Shown here one piece after another: positions 44,901-53,494 of a stretch of 64,000 nucleotides of DNA. The stretch comes from Prorocentrum cordatum. Lineage: Eukaryota; Sar; Dinophyceae; Prorocentrales; Prorocentraceae. Under the pieces are notes generated by a model. It ran no database searches. It worked only from the letters and a program-made list of their open reading frames with translations, and was not told the origin of the DNA. The DNA lies in contig CAUYUJ010014184.1 of NCBI GenBank assembly GCA_963575745.1, positions 272,501 through 336,500 on the forward strand, read 5' to 3'. Made by a program: the position numbers and the translations under genes. Position 1 is the stretch's first letter, and every line of letters begins with the position of its first letter.

Positions 44901-46004
44901 AACAGTGAAGACGAAAGGTGTCGTATGCGACGGCCTTCCTCTTCCTCCTTCACTTCCTCCTGCTGCTGCTGCTCCTCCTTATGCTCGTCCTCGGGCTCGT
45001 CCTCGTGCCCCTCCTCATCATCATGATCATCATGGTCATCATCCTCATCATCATCATGATCTACCCCTCCCCCTTGGCCAGACAACATTTTCAGACGCAT
45101 AGCGGGGCTACGCGGCAGGATGCAAGGTTGATGGCACGAGCTGACGGACAGCCGCTCTGGGCGGCTGCAAACGCTTACAGGTTGGTCTGGTGAGGCCTGG
45201 AGATCCCCCCCAATTGAAAAAGGAAAGAGAGGGGAGGCATGACGGGGTTCGGGATGGCGCAGCAAAAAACCTTAAGGGTTGAAAACGGCCGCCGGGAGGC
45301 ACGATCAATGCTGCGCACCGCACTCTCATGATCTACCCCTCCCCCTTGGCCAGACAACATTTTCAGACGCATAGCGGGGCTAGCGGCTACGCGGCAGGTT
45401 ACAAGGTTGATGGCACGAGCTGACGGACAGCCGCTCTGGGCGGCCGCGAACGCTTACAATTTGGTCTGGTGAGGCCTGGAGATCTCCCTTATCCACGAAG
45501 TGGACTGCTTAAAAGGCGTTTATAAATTAATCCTGCTAGCACTTTAGTCAGCTCTTTAGGATAAGCTTGAGCACGTAACGTATTCCAATTTCCACAGCTA
45601 TCTTTCCCCTCCAAGACGGTGTGGCGGCAGCCTGTCCGAGAACACAGCCCATTTGACATAGTACACCTGCGGCCAGCAGAGGACATATCAACACCGTGGG
45701 ATAACAACGTCGTACTCTTTTTCCAAGCTTCACCGTACTGGCAGAAATCAAGGTGCACAAACGCGGGAGATAGAACCTCGGCCCCGAAGGATTTCATCTT
45801 GGTGAGCTTTTTCAAAGCCGGGGCTTTCCAGACACGACTCGTGCGAGGGTTCTCGACAGTCCAGGGGGCCCCAGCTTTTGACGCGGCCCGGCAACAGCGA
45901 ACGACAAACCACATCAACTGGTTCCCCTCCTTGACCTTCCTGGCGTTTTTTTCACCCAGCCCAGGGAGTCCCATGATATACTTTTGTTCGTCCCGAAGAG
46001 GCCC
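44386..46004. repeat. 1.6-kb direct tandem duplication, copy 1
   Basis: 44,386-46,004 and 46,005-47,600 are nearly identical and adjacent. Homologous positions differ by 1,596 bp over most of the length (1,619 at the left end because copy 2 lacks 23 bp near 46,061). Only scattered substitutions separate them, such as AATGTGG/AACGTGG, CCGCCGGG/CCGCGGGG and CCCTTATCC/CCCTTTTCC. The unit spans the CAAGAGG repeat, a CAT tract, the B-A-B repeats of the retroelement and the end of its methyltransferase-like gene. Confidence 0.95.
45489..46004 (-). pseudogene. Truncated duplicate of methyltransferase-like domain
   Basis: This is the copy-1 version of the C-terminal part of the gene at 46,995-47,830. 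It starts at PLRDEQKYIMGLPGLGEKNA, immediately at the duplication junction, and lacks motif I and the GLPCTTW block. A single-base difference creates an earlier stop at 45,489, after LSSPLRG. Upstream the frame continues into repeat sequence, so any product would be chimeric. Confidence 0.8.
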
Positions 46005-46649
46005 ACGATGGGTCCGCGTCCCGAGCTCCCCAGACGGCCCACGCAGGCAAGCCAGGGCGCCACAATGGCCCGATGGCCCCAAGGGAGCCGAACGTGGCCT
46101 CGAGACGGCCCAAGATGCCTCCAAGAGGGCCCACAAGGGCCACAAGAGGACCTCCAACAGGGCCCGAAAACGCCACAATCTATGATCCCCTCTTGATTGT
46201 TGAATGATGTTCGTATCCCCGTCTTTTCGAACTTCCGTCAGCTCGGGACAGCCCAGGAAGCCTCCACGATGGCCCCAAGACGGCCCACGAGGCCCCCACG
46301 AGGGCACGACCTCACGAGGGCCCAAGAGACGTCCCAGCCGGCCCTAACATGGCGCCAAGAAGGCGTCCAGACACCCACCATGCGGCCAACAGGGCCCCAG
46401 GACAGCCCAAGAGGGCCCCAAGTGACCCCACGACTGCCTCACAGGAGGCCAAGACGGCCCCAAGACGGTCCAAACGAGCTCCATGGGAGCTCACAAAACA
46501 GTGAAGACGAAAGGTGTCGTATGCGACGGCCTTCCTCTTCCTCCTTCACTTCCTCCTGCTGCTGCTGCTCCTCCTTATGCTCGTCCTCGGGCTCGTCCTC
46601 GTGCCCCTCCTCATCATCATGATCATCATGGTCATCATCCTCATCATCA

Positions 46650-46801
46650 TCATGATCTACCCCTCCCCCTTGGCCAGACAGCATTTTCAGACGCATAGCG
46701 GGGCTACGCGGCAGGATGCAAGGTTGATGGCACGAGCTGACGGACAGCCGCTCTGGGCGGCTGCAAACGCTTACAGGTTGGTCTGGTGAGGCCTGGAGAT
46801 C
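46650..46801 (-). repeat. Split direct repeat B2
   Basis: Runs from TCATGATCTACCCCTCCCCC to GTCTGGTGAGGCCTGGAGATC on the plus strand and matches 46,922-47,080 except for a 5-base AGCGG insertion and a few substitutions. It is preceded on the plus strand by CAT repeats, so this is the element's outer 3' end. The copy-1 equivalent is 45,054-45,205. Confidence 0.85.
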
Positions 46802-46852
46802 CACCCCAATTGAAAAAGGAGAGAGAGGGGAGGCATGACGGGGTTCGGGATG

Positions 46853-46922
46853 GCGCAGCAAAAAACCTTAAGGGTTGAAAACGGCCGCGGGGAGGCACGA
46901 TCAATGCTGCGCACCGCACTCT
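46853..46922 (-). repeat. Split direct repeat A2
   Basis: About 70 bp from GCGCAGCAAAAAACCTTAAG to GCACCGCACTCTCAT. It matches A1 at 53,223-53,293 with a few differences, and the copy-1 version at 45,257-45,326. It lies directly between B1 and B2. Confidence 0.9.
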
Positions 46923-47080
46923 CATGATCTACCCCTCCCCCTTGGCCAGACAACATTTTCAGACGCATAGCGGGGCTAGCGGCTACGCGGCAGGTTACAA
47001 GGTTGATGGCACGAGCTGACGGACAGCCGCTCTGGGCGGCTGCGAACGCTTACAATTTGGTCTGGCGAGGCCTGGAGATC
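46922..47080 (-). repeat. Split direct repeat B1
   Basis: Matches B2 along its length. The stop codon of the methyltransferase-like frame (46,995) falls inside it, so coding sequence overlaps the repeat. The contiguous B1-A2 join would represent the circular junction of the element ends. Confidence 0.85.
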
Positions 47081-47830
47081 TCCCTTTTCCACGAAGTGGA
47101 CTGCTTAAAAGGCGTTTATAAATTAATCCTGCTAGCACTTTAGTCAGCTCTTTAGGATAAGCTTGAGCACGTAACGTATTCCAATTTCCACAGCTATCTT
47201 TCCCCTCCAAGACGGTGTGGCGGCAGCCTGTCCGAGAACACAGCCCATTTGACATAGTACACCTGCGGCCAGCAGAGGACAGATCAACACCGTGGGATAA
47301 CAACGTCGTACTCTTTTTCCAAGCTTCACCGTACTGGCAGAAATCAAGGTGCACAAACGCGGGAGATAGAACCTCGGTCCCGAAAGATTTCAACTTGGTG
47401 AGCTGTTTCAAAGCCGGGGCTTTCCAGACACGACTCGTGCGAGGGTTCTCGACAGTCCAGGGGGCCCCAGCTTTTGACGCGGCCCGGCAACAGCGAACGA
47501 CAAACCACATCAACTGGTTCCCCTCCTTGACCTTCCTGGCGTTTTTTTCACCCAGCCCAGGGAGTCCCATGATATACTTTTGTTCGTCCCGAAGCGGCCC
47601 TGGACCAGTTCCTCCCCATCTTCTAGCTCTGCTCCAAGTAGTGCAGGGCAGCCCGAACCAGAGACAACCAACCCTCCTGCTTCTAATAAGGGCAAGGACT
47701 CTCTGCTGGTTCTTCTTGACCAACAGGTCGACATTGTTAAGAACGTCCAAGCCCTCCGCACGGATGCCGTGGCGACGCAGTCAAGCGGCCAGATCCCGAG
47801 AAAACCTCAAGACACCCACGGCGCCCAACG
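46995..47830 (-). pseudogene. C5-cytosine methyltransferase-like domain, frameshifted
   Basis: Motif I is visible near 47,815-47,780 as CLEVFSGSGRLT (the F-x-G-x-G SAM-binding loop). A different frame then gives LDVLNNVDLL, CLWFGLPCTTWSRARR (the PC catalytic-loop motif IV) and AGAPWTVENPRTSRVW (motif VI-like ENP where ENV is usual), followed by a conserved C-terminal part to the stop at 46,995. The order I-IV-VI is that of C5 DNA methyltransferases. The shift between motif I and the rest means this copy is broken. Motif I begins about 60 bp past the recombinase stop on the same strand, so the domain belongs to the retroelement. Cytosine methyltransferases carried by retrotransposons have been reported in dinoflagellates; classical DIRS elements instead carry a DAM-like methyltransferase. 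Activity cannot be judged. Confidence 0.65.
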
Positions 47831-47885
47831 AGCCCCCATCGAGCTCCACGCGATCGCGGAGCTGGAGACCTGCGCCGCGAGCGCT

Positions 47886-49235
47886 TCACCTCCTCACGGC
47901 CCGGGGCGGCTGGAGGGCGGCCTTCCGCCCCAGCAGCACGTCGTCGAGAACGGCCGCGCACTTTTTCACATGGTCGAGGACGTGAGGCACGAGCATCGCG
48001 AGCATATTCTGAACCTTTCCGATCTTGGTATACCGACGAACGGAGCTCTCCGTCTGCCACCTGCCGCGGGCCATCACCGTGGCCCTGTCTCTGTGCTTGC
48101 CGACGAGGTCGTGGGCGGCTCCTCCGCGACGGCACTGGTAGAGCGACAGGCGGTCGCGCAGCCCGAGGTCGAGAGCTGCCTGGTTCATCAGGTCGTGCAC
48201 CTCTTTCAGCTGGAAGTCGAACAGGAAGGCGCCCCTTGCCTTTCCCCGGGCCCGCCTGTGCAGCGCCGCGCCGAGGTTGGGCAGATGCCCCTGGTCGAGG
48301 ATGAGGCTGTTGTCGTAGGCCCCGACCTTGTCGGGCACCTTCTCGTCGGACCCCCTGATGATCACCGTGTAGTGCCGAAGCCCGTGCCCCGCCCCCGAGG
48401 CCGGGGGAACCGCATCCTTCGCGCGGATGCTCAAGCCCTCCGAGGGCCTCAGGTAGCATGCAAAGCACACCGCCAGGTACAGCGCCATGTCCGACCTCCC
48501 CTGCTGCGCCAAGTGCATCGCCAGAGCCGCCAGGATGATCCAAGGCAGCGGCAGCAGGCTGGTGGGAGGCGCGACCTTTCTCCACCCTTTCAAGGCCCTC
48601 TGTGCCCGCACCAGCGACCAAATCTGACCGCTCTTGGTGCGGGCCTCCGCGAACTGCACGGCCGCAATGGTCTTCTCGGCGAGCGAGGGGCCGTACCCGT
48701 CCAGGAACTTCACGTCGAAGTAGTCCACGAGCAGCAAATCGGTCTGCGCCGAGATGCCCGTGGGCAACCCGTTCTCCGTGCAGAAGTACCTGAACTCATT
48801 CAGGTAGAAATCGTATTCTTGATTCATCTTGGCCGAGACGCTGCGCTCCTCCAAGCGAGACTTCATGCCCCGCCACGCCAGCAGCTTCCCCTTCGGGTCG
48901 AGCGCCTCCTCGGCCTTCCTCTTGTGCGACGTCAAGTCGAGCGCCGCCCGCGTGCCCAAAGGCGGCAAAGGGCGGCGGTCCTCGGGAGCATCCACCAGCG
49001 CCGTCAGCAAGCGCTTCTCCTTGGGAGAGACCCGGCGGCCGTGCTCCTTCTCGCCAACGCTCCAGCCCCGGAGGCTCCGGGAGCCAGTGGGCGCCGTCGC
49101 TGCCGCGCGAGCGATGCCCCCCGCCGCCTGCGCCTTGCCGACGAGCTGCCTCTCCTGGCCCGCCCGCGTCGGCAGCGTGGGCCCGGCGGCGAGCGTTCGC
49201 GCGTTCCTCGCGGCGTGAGGGTTCGTCTGCAACAT
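47886..49235 (-). CDS. Tyrosine recombinase of the DIRS-like element
   Basis: A 449-residue frame from the first ATG at 49,235 (an upstream GTG would give 483 residues). It would catalyse integration of the circular DNA copy. Visible motifs, numbered on the 483-residue frame: FACYLRPSEGLSIRAKD with box I Arg297, LYQCRRGGAAHD with box II Arg403/404 (the usual HxxR His is replaced), RGRWQTESSVRRYTK with Trp427 and the nucleophile Tyr436. The N-terminal half holds a core-binding-like segment (MNQEYDFYLNEFRYFCTEN). The start overlaps the RNase H frame, as expected for DIRS ORF3. The frame has no internal stop, in contrast to the broken polymerase, which suggests more recent decay of the polymerase or selection on this gene. 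Confidence 0.8.
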   Translation of the reverse strand: MLQTNPHAARNARTLAAGPTLPTRAGQERQLVGKAQAAGGIARAAATAPTGSRSLRGWSVGEKEHGRRVSPKEKRLLTALVDAPEDRRPLPPLGTRAALDLTSHKRKAEEALDPKGKLLAWRGMKSRLEERSVSAKMNQEYDFYLNEFRYFCTENGLPTGISAQTDLLLVDYFDVKFLDGYGPSLAEKTIAAVQFAEARTKSGQIWSLVRAQRALKGWRKVAPPTSLLPLPWIILAALAMHLAQQGRSDMALYLAVCFACYLRPSEGLSIRAKDAVPPASGAGHGLRHYTVIIRGSDEKVPDKVGAYDNSLILDQGHLPNLGAALHRRARGKARGAFLFDFQLKEVHDLMNQAALDLGLRDRLSLYQCRRGGAAHDLVGKHRDRATVMARGRWQTESSVRRYTKIGKVQNMLAMLVPHVLDHVKKCAAVLDDVLLGRKAALQPPRAVRR

Positions 49236-49812
49236 TGATCTCGCTGGGCACCCGCCGCGGCCGAAGGCGGCTGTTGGTGGCGAGCAAAAGGGCCCCCGCT
49301 TGCTGGCAGACCCTGAGCAAATCGCACGAGCAGGCACGACCCTTCGACAAAGCGAAACACAGCCCCATGTTGTCGACGAGGAGTAGATGCCGCTTTCCAG
49401 AGTTACGGTGAGCCCGGGAAAGACGTCTGAGCGCTAGAATAACCGTCCTACCTTCCTTGATCGTGATATGTTCGCCCAAGAACTTCCAGGTACCATACAA
49501 CACCACGTCCCAAGACTCCTGCTTCATAAGACATAGGGGCACTTCGGGGAAATCGGGATCCTCCGAGTACTTGAAAGAGCCCCAATCACCCGCATCGTCC
49601 CGCAGACCTTCCTTCGAGACCTCCGGGGCCCAGACGCTCCCAGCCGTGGCGAGGTCCTCCTGGGGGTCCAAACCTAGAGCACGAGACCTGGGGGCCCATT
49701 GGTCAGGAGCAAGTCGTTTGAAACGCCACCTCTCGTTCCACCTCCCCATCCTCCGAACTGGTTCAACGTCCAGATCGCGCTGGCAAACTCCGCACCCCCG
49801 TCGGCGAGGCAT
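49215..49812 (-). pseudogene. RNase H domain of the DIRS-like element
   Basis: This frame continues the polymerase after a frameshift at about 49,805: TDASPTG at the end of the reverse-transcriptase frame connects to GCGVCQRDLDVE here. Catalytic-type positions visible are the TDAS aspartate, the glutamate in ITIKEGRTVILALRRL, the aspartate in LLLVDNMGLCFALSKGR, and the C-terminal VADEPSRR aspartate. This is the RNase H pattern of DIRS and related elements. It degrades the RNA strand during reverse transcription. The frame shift makes it untranslatable as a fusion without recoding. Confidence 0.7.
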
Positions 49813-51497
49813 CGGTGCACGTGACCGTGGGATTCCACTCCTGACGAAGATCAGCCACGGCGAGTGGCAGAATACCAGTAATGATGCGACACTCTTTGCA
49901 GCAGCTCGGCCAAAGACGTTCGGGCTCCGAACTCTGCGAGACGAAGTCGTACAGGTGCCGCAAGACTGGGAGCGTGCTGCGATTCAACATGGCGACGTAA
50001 ATGTAGTGTCCGATCAGCCTCTCAACAGTTTTTGCCGAAACCACGGGCCCCGAACTCAGCCAGACAAACGCGACGATCAACTTCCAAAGCTTGTCGGGGT
50101 CCGGACTGAGGGTACCTGCATCGCCATTAAGAACCGAACCCAGCACGCGGGCGACGAAGGAAGGTCCCGAGATGTCGTGGATGGTGAAACCGTCCTGCTC
50201 CATATCCCTCTGAACAGCGTCGCGCAACTCTCCAGCTCGCTCACACGAGAATGCGCCGGCATTCAAATTATCACAGTACGCCATGTAGACGCGCTCGCCT
50301 GCCTGCGCAATTTGGAACGGGGTGCCCGTCCACGAGAACGAAACTGTCTGAGACCTCCCTGTGGGCAACTTGCATATGGTACTCTTGAACCAACCAGAAA
50401 GACCAAGTAAACCCCATTGGTAACACGGTGAGACACATTGACACCTTCTCATCAACTCTGAAACCGCCCAAGAGCACCCCCGACACACCTGCTTTCAGTA
50501 AGTCCCCCACGACCGCGTCAGCCTCAAAAGCGAAGAAATCTGAAAGCTCGTCCGAGATACCGCACTCGTAGAAACAGTCCATGATGTCACCTTCGGCCCA
50601 ATACAAGGCCTGTCCTACAGGGATCTCCAGGTCACTCAAAGAACTTAAATCACCTAGCTCAGTGTGAGGGGGAGGTGCGAATCGAAGATTACACTGGCGG
50701 CAGTCGAGGGCAAGACGTTGCTTCCCCTACTTTTCCAAACCGGTGAACGCCCCGATGCGAGCGGCGGGGCGCCGAGTGAACCTCACAAGTCCCCGAGAAG
50801 ACATCCTGGGGGCAAAGGCACAGAAGCCCCCAGGGGCTTTCAACAGCGGGTCCGTGTAAGGCGGCACTCGAGATGCATCGTCGGACAGCTGGCTCCAAAC
50901 CGCTGCACCGGCGAGCATCTTCTCTTCAAAGTTCTGAAGGCACTCCAGGGGCAACCCTACCAAAACTGACTCCAAATCCACAGGCGACCGCCCCACGTCC
51001 GGAAGCGACAGTTTCTCCCAAACCATGGGAACCCGGGTGCCCTGACCCAGGTCCCCTGCATAATCATGCTTAAAAGCCCGAAGCTCCTGGAGGGCTCCTG
51101 GGCGGGTGACGCTCGGAGGCTTGGGGCCCAGCTCACGCGCGCTCACGATCAGATGAGCAAGAGCAGCACGCTGACACTGCGGCAGCGTCATCAGGTCGCT
51201 GACGGCCGGAGGGGCTGGCACATCACGAGCACCGTAGTACATCGAGTTGAGAGCGTCCACGGACCTGTTGACTGCGGCTGCCACAGCCCACCGACGCGTC
51301 ACGCGCCGTGTCGTAGAACGGCGCATCCTTCGCAGGCCACCTCGGCGCCCTTCAGCGAGACGAGGCAAAGGGAAAATATCACGATACCTGCTTGGGACGT
51401 TCTCTCCCTCAGAAAAGATGGCCTCGCCGCAGTGCATGGCCATGGCTCCGAACAGGAAGACAGCGCCGAACAGGTTGAGTCGGGCCCTGCTCACCAC
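49763..51497 (-). pseudogene. Reverse transcriptase of the DIRS-like element
   Basis: Same frame as gag for most of its length. The N-terminal part (51,497-50,730) is helical with no known motif. A TAG at 50,727-50,729 interrupts the conserved start of the domain, which continues in frame as GKQRLALDCRQCN. Motif A is AEGDIMDCFYECG (Asp at about 50,587), motif B is VLPMGFTWSFWL (about 50,423), and motif C is YMAYCDNLNA (about 50,278), reached only after a frameshift near 50,300. The YCDN motif fits DIRS-type enzymes. A second shift near 49,805 separates the RNase H. With one stop and two shifts this copy cannot make a full enzyme. Confidence 0.8.
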
Positions 51498-51566
51498 TTG
51501 CTGCTCGCAGGCTCTCGGGGAACGACGAGATGCGGCCGAGCCAATCCGCGCCTCTAGACCCGTAGG

Positions 51567-52892
51567 CTACCAAGCACCGGCGGCGTCGGCTCCCGCTCCG
51601 CCGCCCCTGCCGCCGCGTCCGCGGCCACGACCAGGGGCAAGCGAGCGCGCCTCCGCCGCCTTGCGCTTCTCCTTCGAGATGGCCGCCTCAGCACGAAGCC
51701 GATCGGACACATGGGCGGTCAGCGCCGGTGGTACCAGCGCTCCGCCCGCGCGCATCCCGGCGCCCATGAAGTGGGTGGCTCCCTCGTAGCTCGGCGCGCT
51801 GAGATTGGCATGATGGGCTTCGGCAATCAGCTGGCGCCTGCGCGCCACAGCCTCCATGCAGGCCAAGTTCATGACGTTGAGCCCGTCGTAGGTCACCGCC
51901 AGCTCCTGCACCAGCGCTAAGTTGGCGCCCTCGTGGATCGAGCGGTCGCCGTCGGGGATCTTCGCCTCCGCCAACCACTTTGAGTGCTGGGCGCGCGGCC
52001 CCTCCGCCATCTTGATCATCTCCCTGCACATCCACTCGGTCGTTCGTGGCCCACTCAGAGGCCAGTCGTCAAACTCGGTCGCTGTCATCTCCTGCACGGA
52101 CTGCCTGAACTCCCGCCTCCGTGTCCCATCGGGACCATACTTCACCGACAGAGTCCGCACGTCGTCACCCACCGCCTGATCGTTGCCGTGGGTGGCCGTC
52201 GCCGCTCGGTTCCACTTGATCCGCTCCTCGCTGAACGTATCGATCTCCGCCGGGTAGTTGTTCAGCTGCTTGACCAGCACCGGCCTGGGCACCTGCATGT
52301 TGGGCAACGCCATGAGCCCGCAGCCGTTCGCCTGCACCGCCCCCGCCGGCATCGTCACGATCTCGCCGATGCTGTGCCCGTCCACGTGCTCCGCGAGCAC
52401 CCAGGCGACGGCGGGGGCAGCTGGCGCGGCACCGCCCGCGGCGGCGCCGGGCGCGCCAGGGGCCAGACCGCCGGCCCCCCCTGCGGCCCCACGCGCGCCA
52501 CGGAGGCCGACGACGCCGATCGCCTCGGCCAGCAACTGGTCTATCTCCGCGTCGGTCGGCGGCTGCCGAAATCGATGCAGCTGAGCACCGCCAAGTCCCA
52601 GCGGCAGCTCCCCGTTATCGCCCAAGAACCTCACCGTCTCGAACACATTCTGGTCGCTCATGTCCTCGTCGTAAACATCAAAGCCAGGGGGCGCGATCGT
52701 GACCAGTCCCCCAACCATATCATTCAGGAACAGTCGCTCGTGTGACAGCTCCTCGCCCGCGCCCGCGTACCTCACTAGCGCACGCCATAACATCGTTCCC
52801 CCTGGCCCCGTCGGCAACGGCCAACCGTCCGCTCCCCGCACTCGTGGTCCCGGTGGAGGTGGCGGGCCGACTGCCAAACCAACCAACGCCAT
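51567..52892 (-). CDS. Gag-like protein of the DIRS-like element
   Basis: A 441-residue open frame beginning with ATG at 52,892, upstream of and in the same frame as the reverse transcriptase. It starts with a Pro/Gly-rich segment, has an Ala/Gly/Pro-rich linker (residues about 130-165), then a conserved-looking helical C-terminal half (YGPDGTRRREFRQSVQEM, SKWLAEAKIPDGDRSIHEGA, VTYDGLNVMNLACMEAVARR). It ends in a basic Arg/Gly run (GRGRGRGGRGGG) that could bind RNA. No zinc knuckle is present. I infer a nucleocapsid-type role from position; the family is not recognised by motif. Confidence 0.7.
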   Translation of the reverse strand: MALVGLAVGPPPPPGPRVRGADGWPLPTGPGGTMLWRALVRYAGAGEELSHERLFLNDMVGGLVTIAPPGFDVYDEDMSDQNVFETVRFLGDNGELPLGLGGAQLHRFRQPPTDAEIDQLLAEAIGVVGLRGARGAAGGAGGLAPGAPGAAAGGAAPAAPAVAWVLAEHVDGHSIGEIVTMPAGAVQANGCGLMALPNMQVPRPVLVKQLNNYPAEIDTFSEERIKWNRAATATHGNDQAVGDDVRTLSVKYGPDGTRRREFRQSVQEMTATEFDDWPLSGPRTTEWMCREMIKMAEGPRAQHSKWLAEAKIPDGDRSIHEGANLALVQELAVTYDGLNVMNLACMEAVARRRQLIAEAHHANLSAPSYEGATHFMGAGMRAGGALVPPALTAHVSDRLRAEAAISKEKRKAAEARSLAPGRGRGRGGRGGGAGADAAGAW

Positions 52893-53190
52893 ACTGTACG
52901 CACGTGACGGTCACCTGCAGCACGGAGAAGAACAAACAGACGAGCGCACAACCGACGAGCTGCCAAGACTGGTGACCCCCGCTTGGAGCCGCGACCGCCT
53001 CACACTTGCAGTGACAATGGCAGACCGGCTCCGGGATGTCTGGGCAATGGACCTCCGCCCGTCCTGCCGCCCGCGCCGCCTCGGTCGCGTCTGAGACCGC
53101 GCCTCGCAGCACCCACGCCGAGAAGGCTGCGATCACACCGCTGGTCGCGGCGGGCGCGGAGGCGGCGGCGGCGAGGAGGCCCCAGACCAT
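52720..53190 (-). CDS. Small two-helix membrane ORF of the element
   Basis: A 156-residue frame from ATG at 53,190, starting 33 bp inside the element after A1 and overlapping the gag start in another frame. Residues about 2-30 (VWGLLAAAASAPAATSGVIA) and about 76-103 (WQLVGCALVCLFFSVLQVTV) are hydrophobic enough to be membrane helices. Between them is an acidic, Cys/His-rich loop (PDIPEPVCHCHCKCE). The C-terminal part overlaps gag and is Ser/Thr/Arg-rich, so its end is uncertain. No family is recognised. It could be a real accessory protein or a chance frame opposite GC-rich sequence. Confidence 0.4.
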   Translation of the reverse strand: MVWGLLAAAASAPAATSGVIAAFSAWVLRGAVSDATEAARAAGRAEVHCPDIPEPVCHCHCKCEAVAAPSGGHQSWQLVGCALVCLFFSVLQVTVTCVQYGVGWFGSRPATSTGTTSAGSGRLAVADGARGNDVMACASEVRGRGRGAVTRATVPE

Positions 53191-53222
53191 CCACCCGCGG
53201 GGAAGGTCCGTGCGCACCTGCT

Positions 53223-53290
53223 GCGCAGCAAAAAACCTTGAGGGTTGAAAACGGCCGCGGGGAGGCACGATCAATGCTGTGCACCGCACT

Positions 53291-53293
<3 letters not shown>
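53223..53293 (-). repeat. Split direct repeat A1 (element 5' end)
   Basis: GCGCAGCAAAAAACCTTGAG to GCACCGCACTTTCAT on the plus strand; same sequence as A2 with few substitutions. It is followed immediately on the plus strand by CAT repeats. Confidence 0.9.
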
Positions 53294-53339
<46 letters not shown>

Positions 53340-53490
53340 GCAGCATCAGCAGCATCATCAGCATCGTAATCTCATCGTCATCCGCATCATCAGCATCATC
53401 ATCATCACCATCAGCCTCACCCTCACCCTGACCATCATCACCATCACAATCACCATCACTAACATCATCAACACCATCATCACCACATCT
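53290..53490. repeat. (CAT)n microsatellite, right part of the interrupted tract
   Basis: CAT repeats in plus orientation, pure at first and then with CAG and CAC. The left counterpart is CATCATCCTCATCATCATCATG just before B2 at about 46,610-46,652, in the same orientation. Confidence 0.95.
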
Positions 53491-53494
53491 CTCC

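Larger units (their letters stand above)
46005..47600. repeat. 1.6-kb direct tandem duplication, copy 2
   Basis: Copy 2 begins ACGATGGGTCCGCGT directly after CGTCCCGAAGAGGCCC. Its right end leaves the duplication at CGTCCCGAAGCGGCCC and continues into the intact part of the methyltransferase-like gene. This copy is therefore the original right-hand side, and copy 1 the added one relative to the retroelement. Confidence 0.95.
46650..53293 (-). mobile_element. DIRS/PAT-like tyrosine-recombinase retrotransposon
   Basis: A 6.6-kb element on the minus strand. Order from its 5' end: repeat A1, a two-helix membrane ORF, gag-like ORF, reverse transcriptase, RNase H, tyrosine recombinase, C5-methyltransferase-like gene, then repeats B1, A2 and B2. 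The A1...B1-A2-B2 arrangement is the split direct repeat structure known from PAT-type DIRS elements, which integrate by a tyrosine recombinase from a circular intermediate instead of a DDE integrase. Both outer ends run into CAT repeats. There is no LTR and no DDE integrase. One stop and two frameshifts damage the polymerase, so this copy is probably not autonomous, although the gag and recombinase frames are open. Confidence 0.85.

Noticed and set aside
47215-49238. Plus-strand frames of 256 and 552 residues opposite the retroelement genes
   Set aside because: They are antisense shadows of the recombinase and methyltransferase-like frames, which carry the recognisable motifs.
46650-53293. 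LTR retrotransposon with integrase
   Set aside because: No long terminal direct repeats and no DDE integrase; a tyrosine recombinase and split direct repeats are present instead.
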